Source: JACCYU01 sp050740315 (GTDB lineage: Bacteria > Pseudomonadota > Gammaproteobacteria > JACCYU01). Taken from it: a stretch of DNA of 64,000 nucleotides. The translations under genes were made by a program, and so were the position numbers. Every line of letters starts with the position of its first letter. Position 1 is the first letter of the stretch. Positions 51,585 to 61,237 of the stretch are shown one piece after another. The DNA lies in assembly GCA_050740315.1 (NCBI GenBank), contig JBOIDC010000006.1, forward strand, positions 1 through 64,000. Reading direction: 5' to 3'. The notes under the pieces are model-generated. The model did not search any database, was not told where the DNA came from, and saw only the letters and a list, made by a program, of their open reading frames with translations.

Positions 51585-53726
51585 CTACTCCGCCCGCGTC
51601 ACTTCCACGAGATTATCGTTGTAAGTCGGCGCGTGGCCCATGTTGACGAACGCGTTGGAGCTCACGCAATTCACCGAGCCGTCGCCGCGGTTCCGGCTGC
51701 GCCAGTAGCCTAACGTCGCGACCACCACACCCGCGTTCACGTCGTCGGTGATCCGCGCCTGCGCCTGAAAGCCGCCGCGGTCGTTGAAGACCTTCACCCA
51801 CTCCCCTTCCTCGATGCCGCGCGCGGCCGCGTCGGCCGCGTTGATCAGCACGAACTGCGCCCCCTGACCGTTGACCTTCTTCGCCTCGTTGGCGTAGCAG
51901 GAATTCAGAAAGCCGTGACTCTTGGGCGAGACGATGTTGAGCGGGAATCTCTGCGCAAGCGCCGGGTCGTTGTGCGCGTTCTCTCTTGGCGGCACGTAGC
52001 CGGGCACCGGATCGATGGGCTCGCCGCCCTGCTCTGCTTCGTACATCTGCCGGAACGTCGGCGCCACGAAGTTGCCGTTCGCCGCCAGACTGGATACCAA
52101 TTCGCACTTGCCGGACGGCGTCGGAAAATTACCTTTCTGGTGCGGCGTACGATTGTCGGGCGCGCCGTTGTTCAGATGCGCGTAGCCGCGGCTCAGGAAA
52201 GTCTCCATGGTGATGCCCTGCATCTGCGGCGCGCTCCAGTCCACGTAATGTTCGATCATTTCCTTATCCGAGCGCTTGAACTGCGCATCGTCGAAGCCGA
52301 ACATGGCGGCCAGCCGCCGGAAGATCTCGGTGTTCGACGCGCACTCGCCCTGCGGTTCGATGGCTTTCTGGTTCAAAGTCCAGTAAAAATGCCCCCAGGA
52401 GAACATCATGTCGTCGTGCTCGCCGGCCATGGTCGCGGGCAGGATGACATCGGCATACGACGCGGTGTCGGTGATGAAGTGCTCGGCGGCGACGGTGAAC
52501 AAATCCTGGCGCGCGAGGCCTTGCGCGATCTTGTCGGTCTCCGGCGCCTGCGACATCGGGTTCGCGTTATAGACCATCAGCGACTTGATCGGCGGATCGA
52601 GCTTCAATTCGCCGGTGAGCGCGGCGCCGAGCTGCAAGGTATTGACCACCCGCGTGCCGGGCTTGATCCACTCGGGACGGCACACGCGATCCCAATGCGC
52701 GGGAAATTCCCAGATCGGCATCTGCAACAGCCCGCCGCCCACGTGCCGCCACGCGCCCGTCAGCGCCGGAATGCAGCACACGGCGCGGATGGTCTGGCCC
52801 CCGCCGGCGGAACGCTCCAGCGCCACGCCCAGGCGAATCACCGAAGCCCCGGCGCGATGGAACTCGCGCGCTAACGCGCGGATGTCGTCCGCGGCCACGC
52901 CCGTAATCTTCTCGGCGTTCTCCGGCGTGAACTCGCGCGCGCGTTCTTTCAATTGATCGAAACCGACCGTGTATTTCTCGATGTAATCGTGATCCAGCAG
53001 GTCTTCGTTGATCAGCACGTTGATGAACGCCATGGCGAGCGCGCCGTCGGTGCCGGGCCTGGGCGCGATGTGCCAGTCGGCCTCTTTGGCCGTACGCGAA
53101 CGGAAGGCATCGATCACGACCACCTTGGCGCCGCGCTTGTGGGCTTCGCGGATGATGCGCCAGTGATGAATGTTGGTGCTGACGCTGTTGCAGGCCCACA
53201 GCACGATGTATTTCGAATGAACGAAACTCTCCGGATCGACGCCGCCGGTCGGGCCCACGGTGAGCAGCCACGCGGTGGATGAGCCGGACGCGCAGAACGT
53301 TTTCTCGCACACCGTCGCGCCCAGCCTGTTGAAGAACGCGTCACCCACGGTCAGGCCCTGCAACAAGCCTTCGTTGCCGAGATAGTTGTAAGGCAGGATG
53401 GCCTGCGCGCCGTGCTGGTCAATGATCTCCGTCCAGCGCCGCTTGATCGTGGTCAGCGCCTCGTCCCAGGTGATGCGCAGGTACTGACGGCTGCCCTTGG
53501 GCCCGTTGCGCTTGAGCGGATACAGCACGCGCTCGGCGTTGTAATGATGATCGTGATAATCCTTGAGCTTCACGCACAGGCTCCCATGCGTGAACGGATG
53601 ATCGGGATTGCCGCGCACCTCCACCAGCCGCCCGTCTCTTACCTTGTAAAGCATCGAGCAGGTGTCCGGGCAGTCGTGCGGACAACCGCCAAAGAAGGTT
53701 TGTTCCAGAGGTGTCGCGGTCGCCAT
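51585..53726 (-). CDS. Molybdopterin oxidoreductase (Mo-bisPGD, [4Fe-4S])
   Basis: 713 residues. N-terminal iron-sulfur motif GGCPHDCPDTCSMLY ... GSLCVK. MGD-binding blocks include YNYLGNEGLLQGLTVGDAFF, HWHI-type regions DADGALAMAFINVLI-like TDGALAMAFINVLINEDLLD, and the C-terminal MoCo-binding domain with NIVSPKSHGFLNSCYANEAK, NAADAAARGIEEGEWVKVFN. No TAT twin-arginine signal, so cytoplasmic. It belongs to the BisC/FdhA-like superfamily; the substrate (formate or another small molecule) cannot be assigned. Confidence 0.87.
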   Translation of the reverse strand: MATATPLEQTFFGGCPHDCPDTCSMLYKVRDGRLVEVRGNPDHPFTHGSLCVKLKDYHDHHYNAERVLYPLKRNGPKGSRQYLRITWDEALTTIKRRWTEIIDQHGAQAILPYNYLGNEGLLQGLTVGDAFFNRLGATVCEKTFCASGSSTAWLLTVGPTGGVDPESFVHSKYIVLWACNSVSTNIHHWRIIREAHKRGAKVVVIDAFRSRTAKEADWHIAPRPGTDGALAMAFINVLINEDLLDHDYIEKYTVGFDQLKERAREFTPENAEKITGVAADDIRALAREFHRAGASVIRLGVALERSAGGGQTIRAVCCIPALTGAWRHVGGGLLQMPIWEFPAHWDRVCRPEWIKPGTRVVNTLQLGAALTGELKLDPPIKSLMVYNANPMSQAPETDKIAQGLARQDLFTVAAEHFITDTASYADVILPATMAGEHDDMMFSWGHFYWTLNQKAIEPQGECASNTEIFRRLAAMFGFDDAQFKRSDKEMIEHYVDWSAPQMQGITMETFLSRGYAHLNNGAPDNRTPHQKGNFPTPSGKCELVSSLAANGNFVAPTFRQMYEAEQGGEPIDPVPGYVPPRENAHNDPALAQRFPLNIVSPKSHGFLNSCYANEAKKVNGQGAQFVLINAADAAARGIEEGEWVKVFNDRGGFQAQARITDDVNAGVVVATLGYWRSRNRGDGSVNCVSSNAFVNMGHAPTYNDNLVEVTRAE

Positions 53727-53948
53727 GCTGCCTCCTGATTATTGTATAGGGCCTTGAACGGATCAGTGGTTCTTACGCCCACGCCTCGCCGGTGTCAACA
53801 GGATTGGCTAGCGGCGGGAGCTAATCCGCCAGGACAGGGACCCCTCTTAATAGCGACTATGCGCAATCCGAAAGACTAGTCTCTATTTTTTAGCGCGAAG
53901 AGGCTCAGAACGTTGCGGTTTTTCCGTTACCCTCCCCGGTATCACAAT

Positions 53949-54932
53949 TTACCCGTTTCTTATTGCCCATGACGACAGCGACTTTCGGCGCTCGCGAGGC
54001 GAGATTCCGAATCTCCGCCGGAAGCTGCGGCTGAAATGGGCGACATCGCTGAACCCCCAGGTGAAAGCGATTTCCGTAATGCTTTGGTTGCCGGTGCTTG
54101 GGTCGCCAAGCGCCCGCTCACACGCGTCGAGTCGCCGCGCCCAGATCCAGCGGTCGAGCGTGGTTGCCTCCGGCTGGAATACCTTGTGCAGGTAGCTAGG
54201 AGACAATCCAAGATCGCGGGCGATCGTGCTGACCTTAAGCTCGGGGTCGTCAAGGTGCGCGATCACGTAAGCCTTGATACGCGCCACTTGTTTATCGCTC
54301 GATCTCGCAGCCGGGAGATCCATATCGCGCAGGGCGCGCAATTCGCCGACAAGCACGCCCAGTAGGCCATCCGCGATATCCAACGCGACGCCAGGATGCC
54401 ACGATCCGCCCTCATCGCAAACGGTATGCACCATCTGCAGCAACATCCGGGCCGGCCCGTCCGCAGCCGGAGCCGTTATTGCCGTAAGTGTCTCGCAGCC
54501 TCTTAACCGCGAGGCCAATGTCGGACGCGGTATTCTAAGTGTGATCAGCTGGTAATCCTCGTCCATTACCAGCTCGTAGGGGCGCGTGCTGTCAGAAAGC
54601 ACGAACTCGCCCGGATTCACAATCGCTTCGCGCCCATCCTGATGTAAACGGGAAACGCCTTTGAGTTGAAGGCAGACGAGAAAGAAATCCTCGGCTGACC
54701 TGGCGATCTGCCGGCGCGAACGCGTGATTCGCTTAGCAAAGTGTGCCACGGCGAGAACCTGGGTCAGTGAAAGCATCGCGAGGTCCCGATGCAGTATCGA
54801 GCCCGTAAATTCGTCGCGGTTGAAGATGCGGAAATCCAGTTCGACCAACCGATCGCTAGCGGCCTCTTTCCAAGCCGCCAAGCGCTGACCCGGCGGCACG
54901 TTTAGGGTGGAAAATCTCTCGGCGCATCCCAT
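53949..54932 (-). CDS. AraC-family regulator with AraC-binding-like domain
   Basis: 327 residues. The N-terminal half (RLAAWKEAASDRLVELDFRI, FSGSILHR-like FTGSILHRDLAMLSLTQV, FVLSDSTRPYELVMDEDYQL) is the AraC_binding_2 domain as in FeaR/NphR. The C-terminal helix-turn-helix pair: STIARDLGLSPSYLHKVFQP and SITEIAFTWGFSDVAHFSRS. Divergent from the ABC transporter genes with a palindrome between them, so it may control them. Confidence 0.9.
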   Translation of the reverse strand: MGCAERFSTLNVPPGQRLAAWKEAASDRLVELDFRIFNRDEFTGSILHRDLAMLSLTQVLAVAHFAKRITRSRRQIARSAEDFFLVCLQLKGVSRLHQDGREAIVNPGEFVLSDSTRPYELVMDEDYQLITLRIPRPTLASRLRGCETLTAITAPAADGPARMLLQMVHTVCDEGGSWHPGVALDIADGLLGVLVGELRALRDMDLPAARSSDKQVARIKAYVIAHLDDPELKVSTIARDLGLSPSYLHKVFQPEATTLDRWIWARRLDACERALGDPSTGNQSITEIAFTWGFSDVAHFSRSFRRRFGISPRERRKSLSSWAIRNG

Positions 54933-54979
54933 GTTTTCTCCTTGAGCAAAGTGGACTCTCGATCAACGATTGATTCACT

Positions 54980-54999
54980 ACCGAACAAGAACGTTCGGT
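54980..54999. promoter_or_regulatory. Inverted repeat between AraC gene and ABC operon
   Basis: ACCGAAC (54980-54986) and GTTCGGT (54993-54999), 6-base spacer, in the space between divergent genes. Candidate operator for the AraC-type regulator or another factor. Confidence 0.45.
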
Positions 55000-55105
55000 G
55001 GCTGCCGTTTACGCTAGGGCCTGTTTCTGGGGCATGGTTTATACCATCGCATGCACAACTCGTGATCTCGGCCTTTCCCAAAAATTATCCAATTTACTTA
55101 CGGCG

Positions 55106-56179
55106 ATGGCAAACCGCTTGAGAAGGAGGCAACTGCTTGTTGCTAGACCCCGTGGCGGTGTAGTAGAAGGCACTCCACCCACTGGCCGTCGGACGTCTGT
55201 CTTGCGCATTCGGGAAGGGTTTGCACGCTTCGGTCAAGAACAAACCGTCGTGCTGATCGCCGTGATGCTGGCAGTTGTTTTCGCCATCATGCTGCCCGAT
55301 TTCGTCTCTTGGGGCAACGCCATGGCGCTGTTCCGCAGCGTGTCCGTCTTGGGCGTGCTCGCGCTCGGTATGGCTTTAGTCATGATCGGCCGCGGCATCG
55401 ATCTATCGCAGGTCGCGATCGCCCTGGTCTCCGCGGGAACTGCCGTCAGCTTAATGATCAATGGTATCGCCATGCCCATCGCGCTTCTTGCAGGATTTGC
55501 GACCGCGCTCGGCTCAGGCACGCTCAATGGCGCCATCATCGCGTATCTCGAGGTGCCTCCGCTATTAACGACCCTGGCGAGCGCATTCCTCTTTATCGGT
55601 ATTGCCCGCGTGTGGCTGTTTGATTCAGCAATCATCAGTGTTCCGGCAGACAGCGCGGCCATTCTAGCGCTCGGGCAGCAATGGCTGGGTGCGCCCGTTC
55701 CGCTGATTGTCTTCATCGTGTGCGCGCTCGTTGTGCACCTGTTCTTGTCGCGCACGGTGCCCGGACGCTTCATCTACGCCCATGGCGACAACGCAGAGGC
55801 TGCCCGACTGTCCGGGCTTCCGGTGCATGGCATTACCCTGCTCGAATACAGCATGTCCGCCATCATTGGCTACGTCGCCGGTCTGCTCATGATCGCTTCG
55901 ACTGCAATGGTCGACCTAAACACCGCCAACTCAACCTTGATCTTCGAAGTGATTCTGGTCGTGATCCTGGGCGGCGTAAGCCTCGCAGGCGCGCGTGGAA
56001 GCGTCGGGAGTGTACTGGCGGGCACGCTGCTGATCGGTGTGCTGCTGAACGGCATGATCCTGATGGACTTGAGTTATCAGCTCCAGAACATCATCACGGG
56101 CGGCGTGCTCTTGATCGCAATCGTGTTGGACAGCTGGCTTCATCCGCGTGATGAAGAGACAGCTCGGCAAGGCGATTAG
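55106..56179 (+). CDS. Sugar-type ABC transporter permease (RbsC-like) 1
   Basis: 357 residues, about 9 membrane segments. The family block LALGMALVMIGRGIDLSQVAIA, then the conserved LEVPPLLTTLASAFLFIGIA and VILGGVSLAGARGSVGSVLA show the RbsC/BPD_transp_2 group. Start uncertain: ATG 55106 is used, an upstream GTG at 54998 is in frame, and neither has a strong ribosome site. First gene of permease-binding protein-permease-ATPase set. Confidence 0.87.
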   Translation: MANRLRRRQLLVARPRGGVVEGTPPTGRRTSVLRIREGFARFGQEQTVVLIAVMLAVVFAIMLPDFVSWGNAMALFRSVSVLGVLALGMALVMIGRGIDLSQVAIALVSAGTAVSLMINGIAMPIALLAGFATALGSGTLNGAIIAYLEVPPLLTTLASAFLFIGIARVWLFDSAIISVPADSAAILALGQQWLGAPVPLIVFIVCALVVHLFLSRTVPGRFIYAHGDNAEAARLSGLPVHGITLLEYSMSAIIGYVAGLLMIASTAMVDLNTANSTLIFEVILVVILGGVSLAGARGSVGSVLAGTLLIGVLLNGMILMDLSYQLQNIITGGVLLIAIVLDSWLHPRDEETARQGD

Positions 56180-56219
56180 TGTTATGGGTTGCTCTTCCAA
56201 TTAAGAAACAGGAGATTCC

Positions 56220-57224
56220 ATGAGAATCAAAAAGTCAGTCAAGTCCCTCGTGCTGGCGGCCACAGCGACGTTGTCCGCAGTGGCACTCGCTCAGCCGGAT
56301 CCGCGCGCCCAGATACCGATCGACTTCGACAATGCGATCAAAAGAAAGACCGTTGCCTGGGTTCCGCTCACCCTCAGCACCCCGCTTGGCATCATATGGA
56401 CTGACGTCATGCGCCAGAACTTCGAGAAGTACGGCATCGAATTCATCGTCCGTGACCCGAATTTCGACACGGACGCCCAACTGCAGGCGGTCACCTCGCT
56501 AATCAACGAAAAGCCCGATGTCCTGGTCGTGCAGAACGCTAATGTATCCCTGCTCACCAGAGAGCTGAAGCGGGCGATGGACGAGGGCATCTTTGTGATA
56601 CAGGTGAACATGATGTCGAATCAGACGTCGGACGCGTACGTCGGTGTGGATAACGTCGACAGTGGCCGGATCATCGCCACGGACATCGTGGCCGAATGCG
56701 GCGGGGGCAAGAGCTCCGGCAAGGTGGCGCTCGTGGCGGGCGAGCCGACCTCCGCGGGCAGCCTCGAGCAGCTCAAGGGAGCGATGGAGGTGTTCGATGC
56801 CAATGATTCGATCGAGGTGGTCTCGACCCAGGCGGCGAACTGGGACAGCAACAAGGCTTACCAAATCACCGCGACCGTCCTCCAGCAGCATCCGGACCTC
56901 TGCGCGACCTATGGCTTCTGGGGTGTCATGCAGCAGGGTGCGGCCCGCGCGGTCGAGGCGGCGGGGCTTGAAGGCAAGGTCAAGGTGTATGCGTCCAGCG
57001 GCGGGGTCAGCTCGGATTGCGACATGGTCGAGCAGGGGCTTTTCCACAAAGTCCTGTCATATCGGGCAGATTTCCAGGGTCAGCAAATCACGGATGCCGT
57101 CCTCACCCTTTTGCAAGGCGACGATGAGCCCGGCACAAAGAACCTCGTCTACCTCTCCAACAACTACTGGGTCGAGAACGAAGCGGATCGCAGCTATTGC
57201 TACGACCTTCCGGCGTCTAATTAG
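56220..57224 (+). CDS. Periplasmic substrate-binding protein of sugar ABC transporter
   Basis: 334 residues. Signal peptide KKSVKSLVLAATATLSAVALA. Peripla_BP_4 (RbsB-like) fold: ITLSTPLGIIW-like LTLSTPLGIIWTDVM, LQAVTSLINEKPDVLVVQNA, YVGVDNVDSGRIIATDIVAE, DLCATYGFWGVMQQGAARAV. GGAGATTCC precedes the ATG. Probably binds a sugar, polyol or similar compound; ligand not predictable. Confidence 0.9.
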   Translation: MRIKKSVKSLVLAATATLSAVALAQPDPRAQIPIDFDNAIKRKTVAWVPLTLSTPLGIIWTDVMRQNFEKYGIEFIVRDPNFDTDAQLQAVTSLINEKPDVLVVQNANVSLLTRELKRAMDEGIFVIQVNMMSNQTSDAYVGVDNVDSGRIIATDIVAECGGGKSSGKVALVAGEPTSAGSLEQLKGAMEVFDANDSIEVVSTQAANWDSNKAYQITATVLQQHPDLCATYGFWGVMQQGAARAVEAAGLEGKVKVYASSGGVSSDCDMVEQGLFHKVLSYRADFQGQQITDAVLTLLQGDDEPGTKNLVYLSNNYWVENEADRSYCYDLPASN

Positions 57225-57659
57225 AGATCCAGATCGGCCCAAACCCATGAGCAGTCTTGCAAGCGGTGATGGCGTATTTCGGGGTGCAATACATCCATCG
57301 AAGCCATTTTCGATCCTTACTCGCGCCGCCTGCTCACCCAAACAGCCGGCTCGCAAGGGTGGGCATTGCCCGCCAAAGGTAAGGATTGGTCAATGGGATT
57401 TGAGTTACCACGGCTCGGGCGGTGCGCTGGATGTGCGGACTTGTATGCCGGGCAAGAGGCGCCCTTATCCAAAGGAGGCACCAGGATTGCTCGATGATGG
57501 GGCAGTCCGCCGCTCACCTTAGAGATCTGTACCTGCAAACTATGCGAGTCACGGCTAACGATCTCGAGACCTTCGTGCGATTGGCCGATAATCCTACGTC
57601 TTGGGCCGTCTACCATGCCACCGTTCGAGTTAAGGCACGGAAGCCAAAGAAGGCACATG
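57225..57659. other. Intergenic stretch inside the ABC transporter cluster
   Basis: 435 bases between the binding-protein gene and the second permease. No frame looks like a real protein. An unusually long gap for such an operon; perhaps remains of a lost gene. Confidence 0.45.
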
Positions 57660-57683
57660 TCACTTAAGGCGGAGTTGCTCGCA

Positions 57684-58637
57684 ATGCGTTGGCTGAAGCC
57701 TGCCGTACCCTTTCTCGTGATGTGCCTTCTGTTCGGCGTATTTGCGCTCGAGGTGCCGAATTACTTGAGCATTGTCAACCTGCAGCAACTCACGCGCGAC
57801 TTCGCCGAGCCGGGCCTGGTGGCGATCGCCATGGCCATCGTGGTTCTCGCGGGCGGTATCGATCTCTCGGTGGGGGCGACGTTCGCGCTTGCCAACTTCG
57901 CGGCGCTTTACCTGTTTAGGATCCACGGCCTGCCGCTGGAGGCCGCGGTGCTCGGCACATTGGCCGTCGGACTGGTGATCGGCGCGATCAACGGCTTTCT
58001 CGTGGCCTATGTCAATGCCCGGCCCTTCCTCACGACCTTGGCGATGCTGCTGATTCTGCGCGCGAGCTACGACATGGTGACGAACGCGTACGTCCTTGAG
58101 ATCGCCGGCGCGATGCACACGAGCCGCACTTGGGATTTCTTAGGCATGGGAACGATGCTCGGTATCCCGGTGAACATGGCCGCGCTCATCGTCGTCGGGT
58201 CGCTGGCGTATTTATTCCTCACTCGCGTTCGCCCCGGGTTGCACATCATGGCCGTCGGCGCCAGCCGCAAGGCGGCGCGCCACGCCGGCATTGACGTGCA
58301 GCGTACGTTGTTCCTTGCCTATGTTCTCAGTGGGCTCGTTACGGCACTGGCCGGATTGTTCTACGCCGCGCGCCAGAACAGCGCCGGTTCCGACGCAGGA
58401 GAAGGCTGGGAGCTCACCGCGCTGACGGCCGTCATCGTGGGCGGCATAAGCCTCGCCGGCGGTCGTGGCACCATCGTTGGCGCGATCATTGGCGCGGCGA
58501 TACTATTCATTCTTTCAAGCGGACTGTTGCGCATGAACGTGCCAGGCGATCTGACCTCAGCGCTCATCGGCTTGATCCTGCTTGTGGCTGTAGCTATTAC
58601 CCTCCAGCGAGTAAAGAACAAAGGCGCGGCCCATTGA
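57684..58637 (+). CDS. Sugar-type ABC transporter permease (RbsC-like) 2
   Basis: 317 residues from the ATG at 57684 (GGAG 9 bases upstream); an ATG at 57660 is the alternative. Family blocks: AMAIVVLAGGIDLSVGATFA, LVAYVNARPFLTTLAMLLIL, VGASRKAARHAGIDVQRTLF, VIVGGISLAGGRGTIVGAII. The final TGA overlaps the TTG start of the ATPase gene. Confidence 0.9.
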   Translation: MRWLKPAVPFLVMCLLFGVFALEVPNYLSIVNLQQLTRDFAEPGLVAIAMAIVVLAGGIDLSVGATFALANFAALYLFRIHGLPLEAAVLGTLAVGLVIGAINGFLVAYVNARPFLTTLAMLLILRASYDMVTNAYVLEIAGAMHTSRTWDFLGMGTMLGIPVNMAALIVVGSLAYLFLTRVRPGLHIMAVGASRKAARHAGIDVQRTLFLAYVLSGLVTALAGLFYAARQNSAGSDAGEGWELTALTAVIVGGISLAGGRGTIVGAIIGAAILFILSSGLLRMNVPGDLTSALIGLILLVAVAITLQRVKNKGAAH

Positions 58638-60178
58638 AATCATCCGTTGAGGCAGCGGCATGCGCAACGCGCGAAGGTGCACCGATCTTGCGTATTACGG
58701 GCGGCAGCAAAAGGTATGGCGGTACTCATGTTCTTGACAATGTTGATTTCGAGATTTATGCCGGAGAAGTCCACGCGCTCCTGGGCGAGAATGGCGCGGG
58801 GAAGTCGACCTTGGCCAAGATCATCGCTGGGGCAGTACGCTTAAGCTGCGGCAGCTTGACCATCAGCGGAGAGGTAAAGCATTTCCGCTCACCGGCTGAC
58901 TCCTTGAGCGCCGGTGTAGCGATGGTCTATCAGGAAACCAGCTTGATCCCGACGATGACCGTCGCACAGAACCTGCAGTTGGGGCATGAGCCGTGGATCA
59001 ATCGCTCATCCTCGATCAACGACCGCGCACGGCGAATACTTCAATCGTTGCACTTCAACGTCGATCCGCGCGCGGTGGTCGAAAAGCTAAGCCTGGCACA
59101 ACGCCAGATGGTCGAAATCGCGCGCGCCGTCCAGTCGAATGCTCGCGTGATTATCTTCGACGAGCCAACCGCCAGTCTGTCACCCGCGGAACGCCGACGA
59201 TTCTTCGGCCTGCTGTGCACGCTGCGCAAGCGGGGCTTAGGGTTAGTGTTCATAACCCACGCGCTGGAAGAGGCACTAAAGGTCTCGGATCGGATCACCG
59301 TGTTACGCGATGGCAAACGCCTGACGTGCGCGCCAGTCGCAGCGTTCGACCGTCCGACATTGGTCCGGCTGACGGTCGGACGCGACTTCGTAAACACGCG
59401 CCACACAACGCAGGGAGGTACACGCGGCGAGAAGGTGCTGGCGGTTGAAAGCGTGACCATGGGTACGTTGGTGAAGAACATGTCTTTCTCGCTCTACGCG
59501 GGGGAGGTCGTCGGTATCACCGGGCTCATCGGTTCCGGCCGTAGCGAGATCGCCAAGATTGTCGCCGGCGTGTTCCAGCGCGATCGCGTGCGTGGAGGAA
59601 TGATCTGTCTGCGCGGCAGGCCGGTCCGTTACCGAACACCGGCCCGGGCCATTCGCGATGGTATCGTCTACATCACCGAGGAACGCAAACTCAATGGATT
59701 CTTCGAGACGATGACTGCCGACGATAACATCTATCTTGGCTCGCTGACGGCCCACCGTGGTTGGCGCTTCCTGTATTCGCGCACGGCGCGAAAACGGATT
59801 AGCGATTACTGGATCGAGAAGCTGTCGATCAAATCCTCGGACCGCAGGCTCAAGCTCAACGGATATTCTGGCGGTAATCAGCAAAAAACCGTGTTGGCTA
59901 AGGCACTCGTACAGGAACCGCAAATTGTTTTTTTTGACGAGCCCACCCGCGGTGTCGACGTCGGAGCCATTCCGCAGATCCACGAGATCATTCGGATGCT
60001 CGCGCGCGAGGGCAAGGCCGTGGTAGTGATATCGTCCTACCTGCCCGAAATTCTTAGCGTCTCCGATCGGATTTTGGTGGCGCGAAAAGGGCGCATCGTC
60101 GAGGAATTCGATGCGGCATCGGCGACCGAAGACAAGGTCATGCACGCTGCGACTTACTGCGCCTCAGGCTTGATGTAA
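58634..60178 (+). CDS. Sugar-type ABC transporter double ATPase (RbsA/MglA-like)
   Basis: 514 residues with two ABC domains. First: Walker A LLGENGAGKSTLAKII, LSLAQRQMVEIARAV, Walker B IIFDEPTASLSP. Second: degenerate Walker A GLIGSGRSEIAKIV, signature YSGGNQQKTVLAKAL, Walker B VFFDEPTRGVDVG. Only a TTG overlapping the permease stop can start the frame (no ATG or GTG before the first domain). Energises uptake by the two permeases and binding protein. Confidence 0.93.
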   Translation: MKSSVEAAACATREGAPILRITGGSKRYGGTHVLDNVDFEIYAGEVHALLGENGAGKSTLAKIIAGAVRLSCGSLTISGEVKHFRSPADSLSAGVAMVYQETSLIPTMTVAQNLQLGHEPWINRSSSINDRARRILQSLHFNVDPRAVVEKLSLAQRQMVEIARAVQSNARVIIFDEPTASLSPAERRRFFGLLCTLRKRGLGLVFITHALEEALKVSDRITVLRDGKRLTCAPVAAFDRPTLVRLTVGRDFVNTRHTTQGGTRGEKVLAVESVTMGTLVKNMSFSLYAGEVVGITGLIGSGRSEIAKIVAGVFQRDRVRGGMICLRGRPVRYRTPARAIRDGIVYITEERKLNGFFETMTADDNIYLGSLTAHRGWRFLYSRTARKRISDYWIEKLSIKSSDRRLKLNGYSGGNQQKTVLAKALVQEPQIVFFDEPTRGVDVGAIPQIHEIIRMLAREGKAVVVISSYLPEILSVSDRILVARKGRIVEEFDAASATEDKVMHAATYCASGLM

Positions 60179-60466
60179 CGCATACAATCGCCCCCCGATT
60201 CGCGACGCAGCCTGCCCAAGCCACGCCAGACAGTGCCGCCGCTGCTTTTCATTCAACCAGCCCGTTGCGTGTGTGCCGGGCAAGACACGAAGCCCCGGCT
60301 ACCGACTGACAAAGTCGCCTTTGACAATCATGATGCCGTGCATAAAAATCCGGCAACTACACTGGGGAAGCGAGCGGCGAGTCATTTTGGATGTGCATCT
60401 TCTCCGCGTCTTAAGCAGTGGCACATTGGGGCGCCGAATCAGTAATTGCGTCCTTGATGTTTACCA

Positions 60467-61096
60467 ATGGAACAAGATCCCAATCAAAAAGCAGGGCTTC
60501 CCCTCCGAATCTTCCGTTGCGAGGCGAGTACGGAGTACGCGAAGCGCGTTATGGCGTTAGCCGAGATCAACTTCTCGTTGCAGTGCCTCAGCCGTCTCCG
60601 GGAGATGAATCAATGCGTGGATAGTGACCCGCTTTTACGCGAGGCATTATGGAACGCGGCGATTGTGAGGCTATTTAGTGTGTTTGATGGGCCAAATGCC
60701 CTCAAGCTCAATCTTCTCAATGAAATGCCTGAGGGAGCTCACGAAGCATTTCAGTTCTTTCTCAATTACAGAAACAAACACATTGCACATAAAGTTAATC
60801 CAATTGATCAAGTGAAAGCAGGCGTGATCTTGAGCGACCCTACCGAAACAGAACGACGGGTTTTGGGTGTCGGTAATCTCGGAACGCAGGACGCTTCTTT
60901 TGCTGATCCAACTTTCGTGAGCAGCCTTGGAGACTTCGCGGCCGCCCTATCGAGGCGGGTTTGCATTGAAGCTAAGCTGTGGATCGAACGCACGCTTGAT
61001 GAAGCTAAATCGAGGGATATCGATGAACTGTACAGACTCCGCTCATTGCGCGTAGTAGTCCGAAATAGCGGACATCTTAAGAATAGTGGAACCTAA
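60467..61096 (+). CDS. Hypothetical HEPN-like protein
   Basis: 209 residues, helical, no signal. The segment FQFFLNYRNKHIAHKVNPID holds R-N-K-H-I-A-H, matching the Rx4-6H motif of HEPN-type nucleases or HEPN-like proteins. C-terminal half includes LSRRVCIEAKLWIERTLDEA. No nucleotidyltransferase partner is next to it. Could be a solitary defence-type RNase or an uncharacterised conserved protein. Confidence 0.6.
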   Translation: MEQDPNQKAGLPLRIFRCEASTEYAKRVMALAEINFSLQCLSRLREMNQCVDSDPLLREALWNAAIVRLFSVFDGPNALKLNLLNEMPEGAHEAFQFFLNYRNKHIAHKVNPIDQVKAGVILSDPTETERRVLGVGNLGTQDASFADPTFVSSLGDFAAALSRRVCIEAKLWIERTLDEAKSRDIDELYRLRSLRVVVRNSGHLKNSGT

Positions 61097-61237
61097 TATT
61101 CCGCTGCAGCCGATCGCCCGGGGAACCTTCGCTTTGCACAAGCATCTGTGGCCGGCAGCGGCTGAACTTGGTTGGTTGGGCGCGGGATCGGACAATCTGC
61201 CTTGAAATCGCGGACATGAAGCCATAGGAATCAACGA

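Noticed and set aside
57422..57667. 81-codon + strand frame in the gap between ABC genes
   Set aside because: No recognisable pattern and it overlaps the next permease start region; treated as non-coding.
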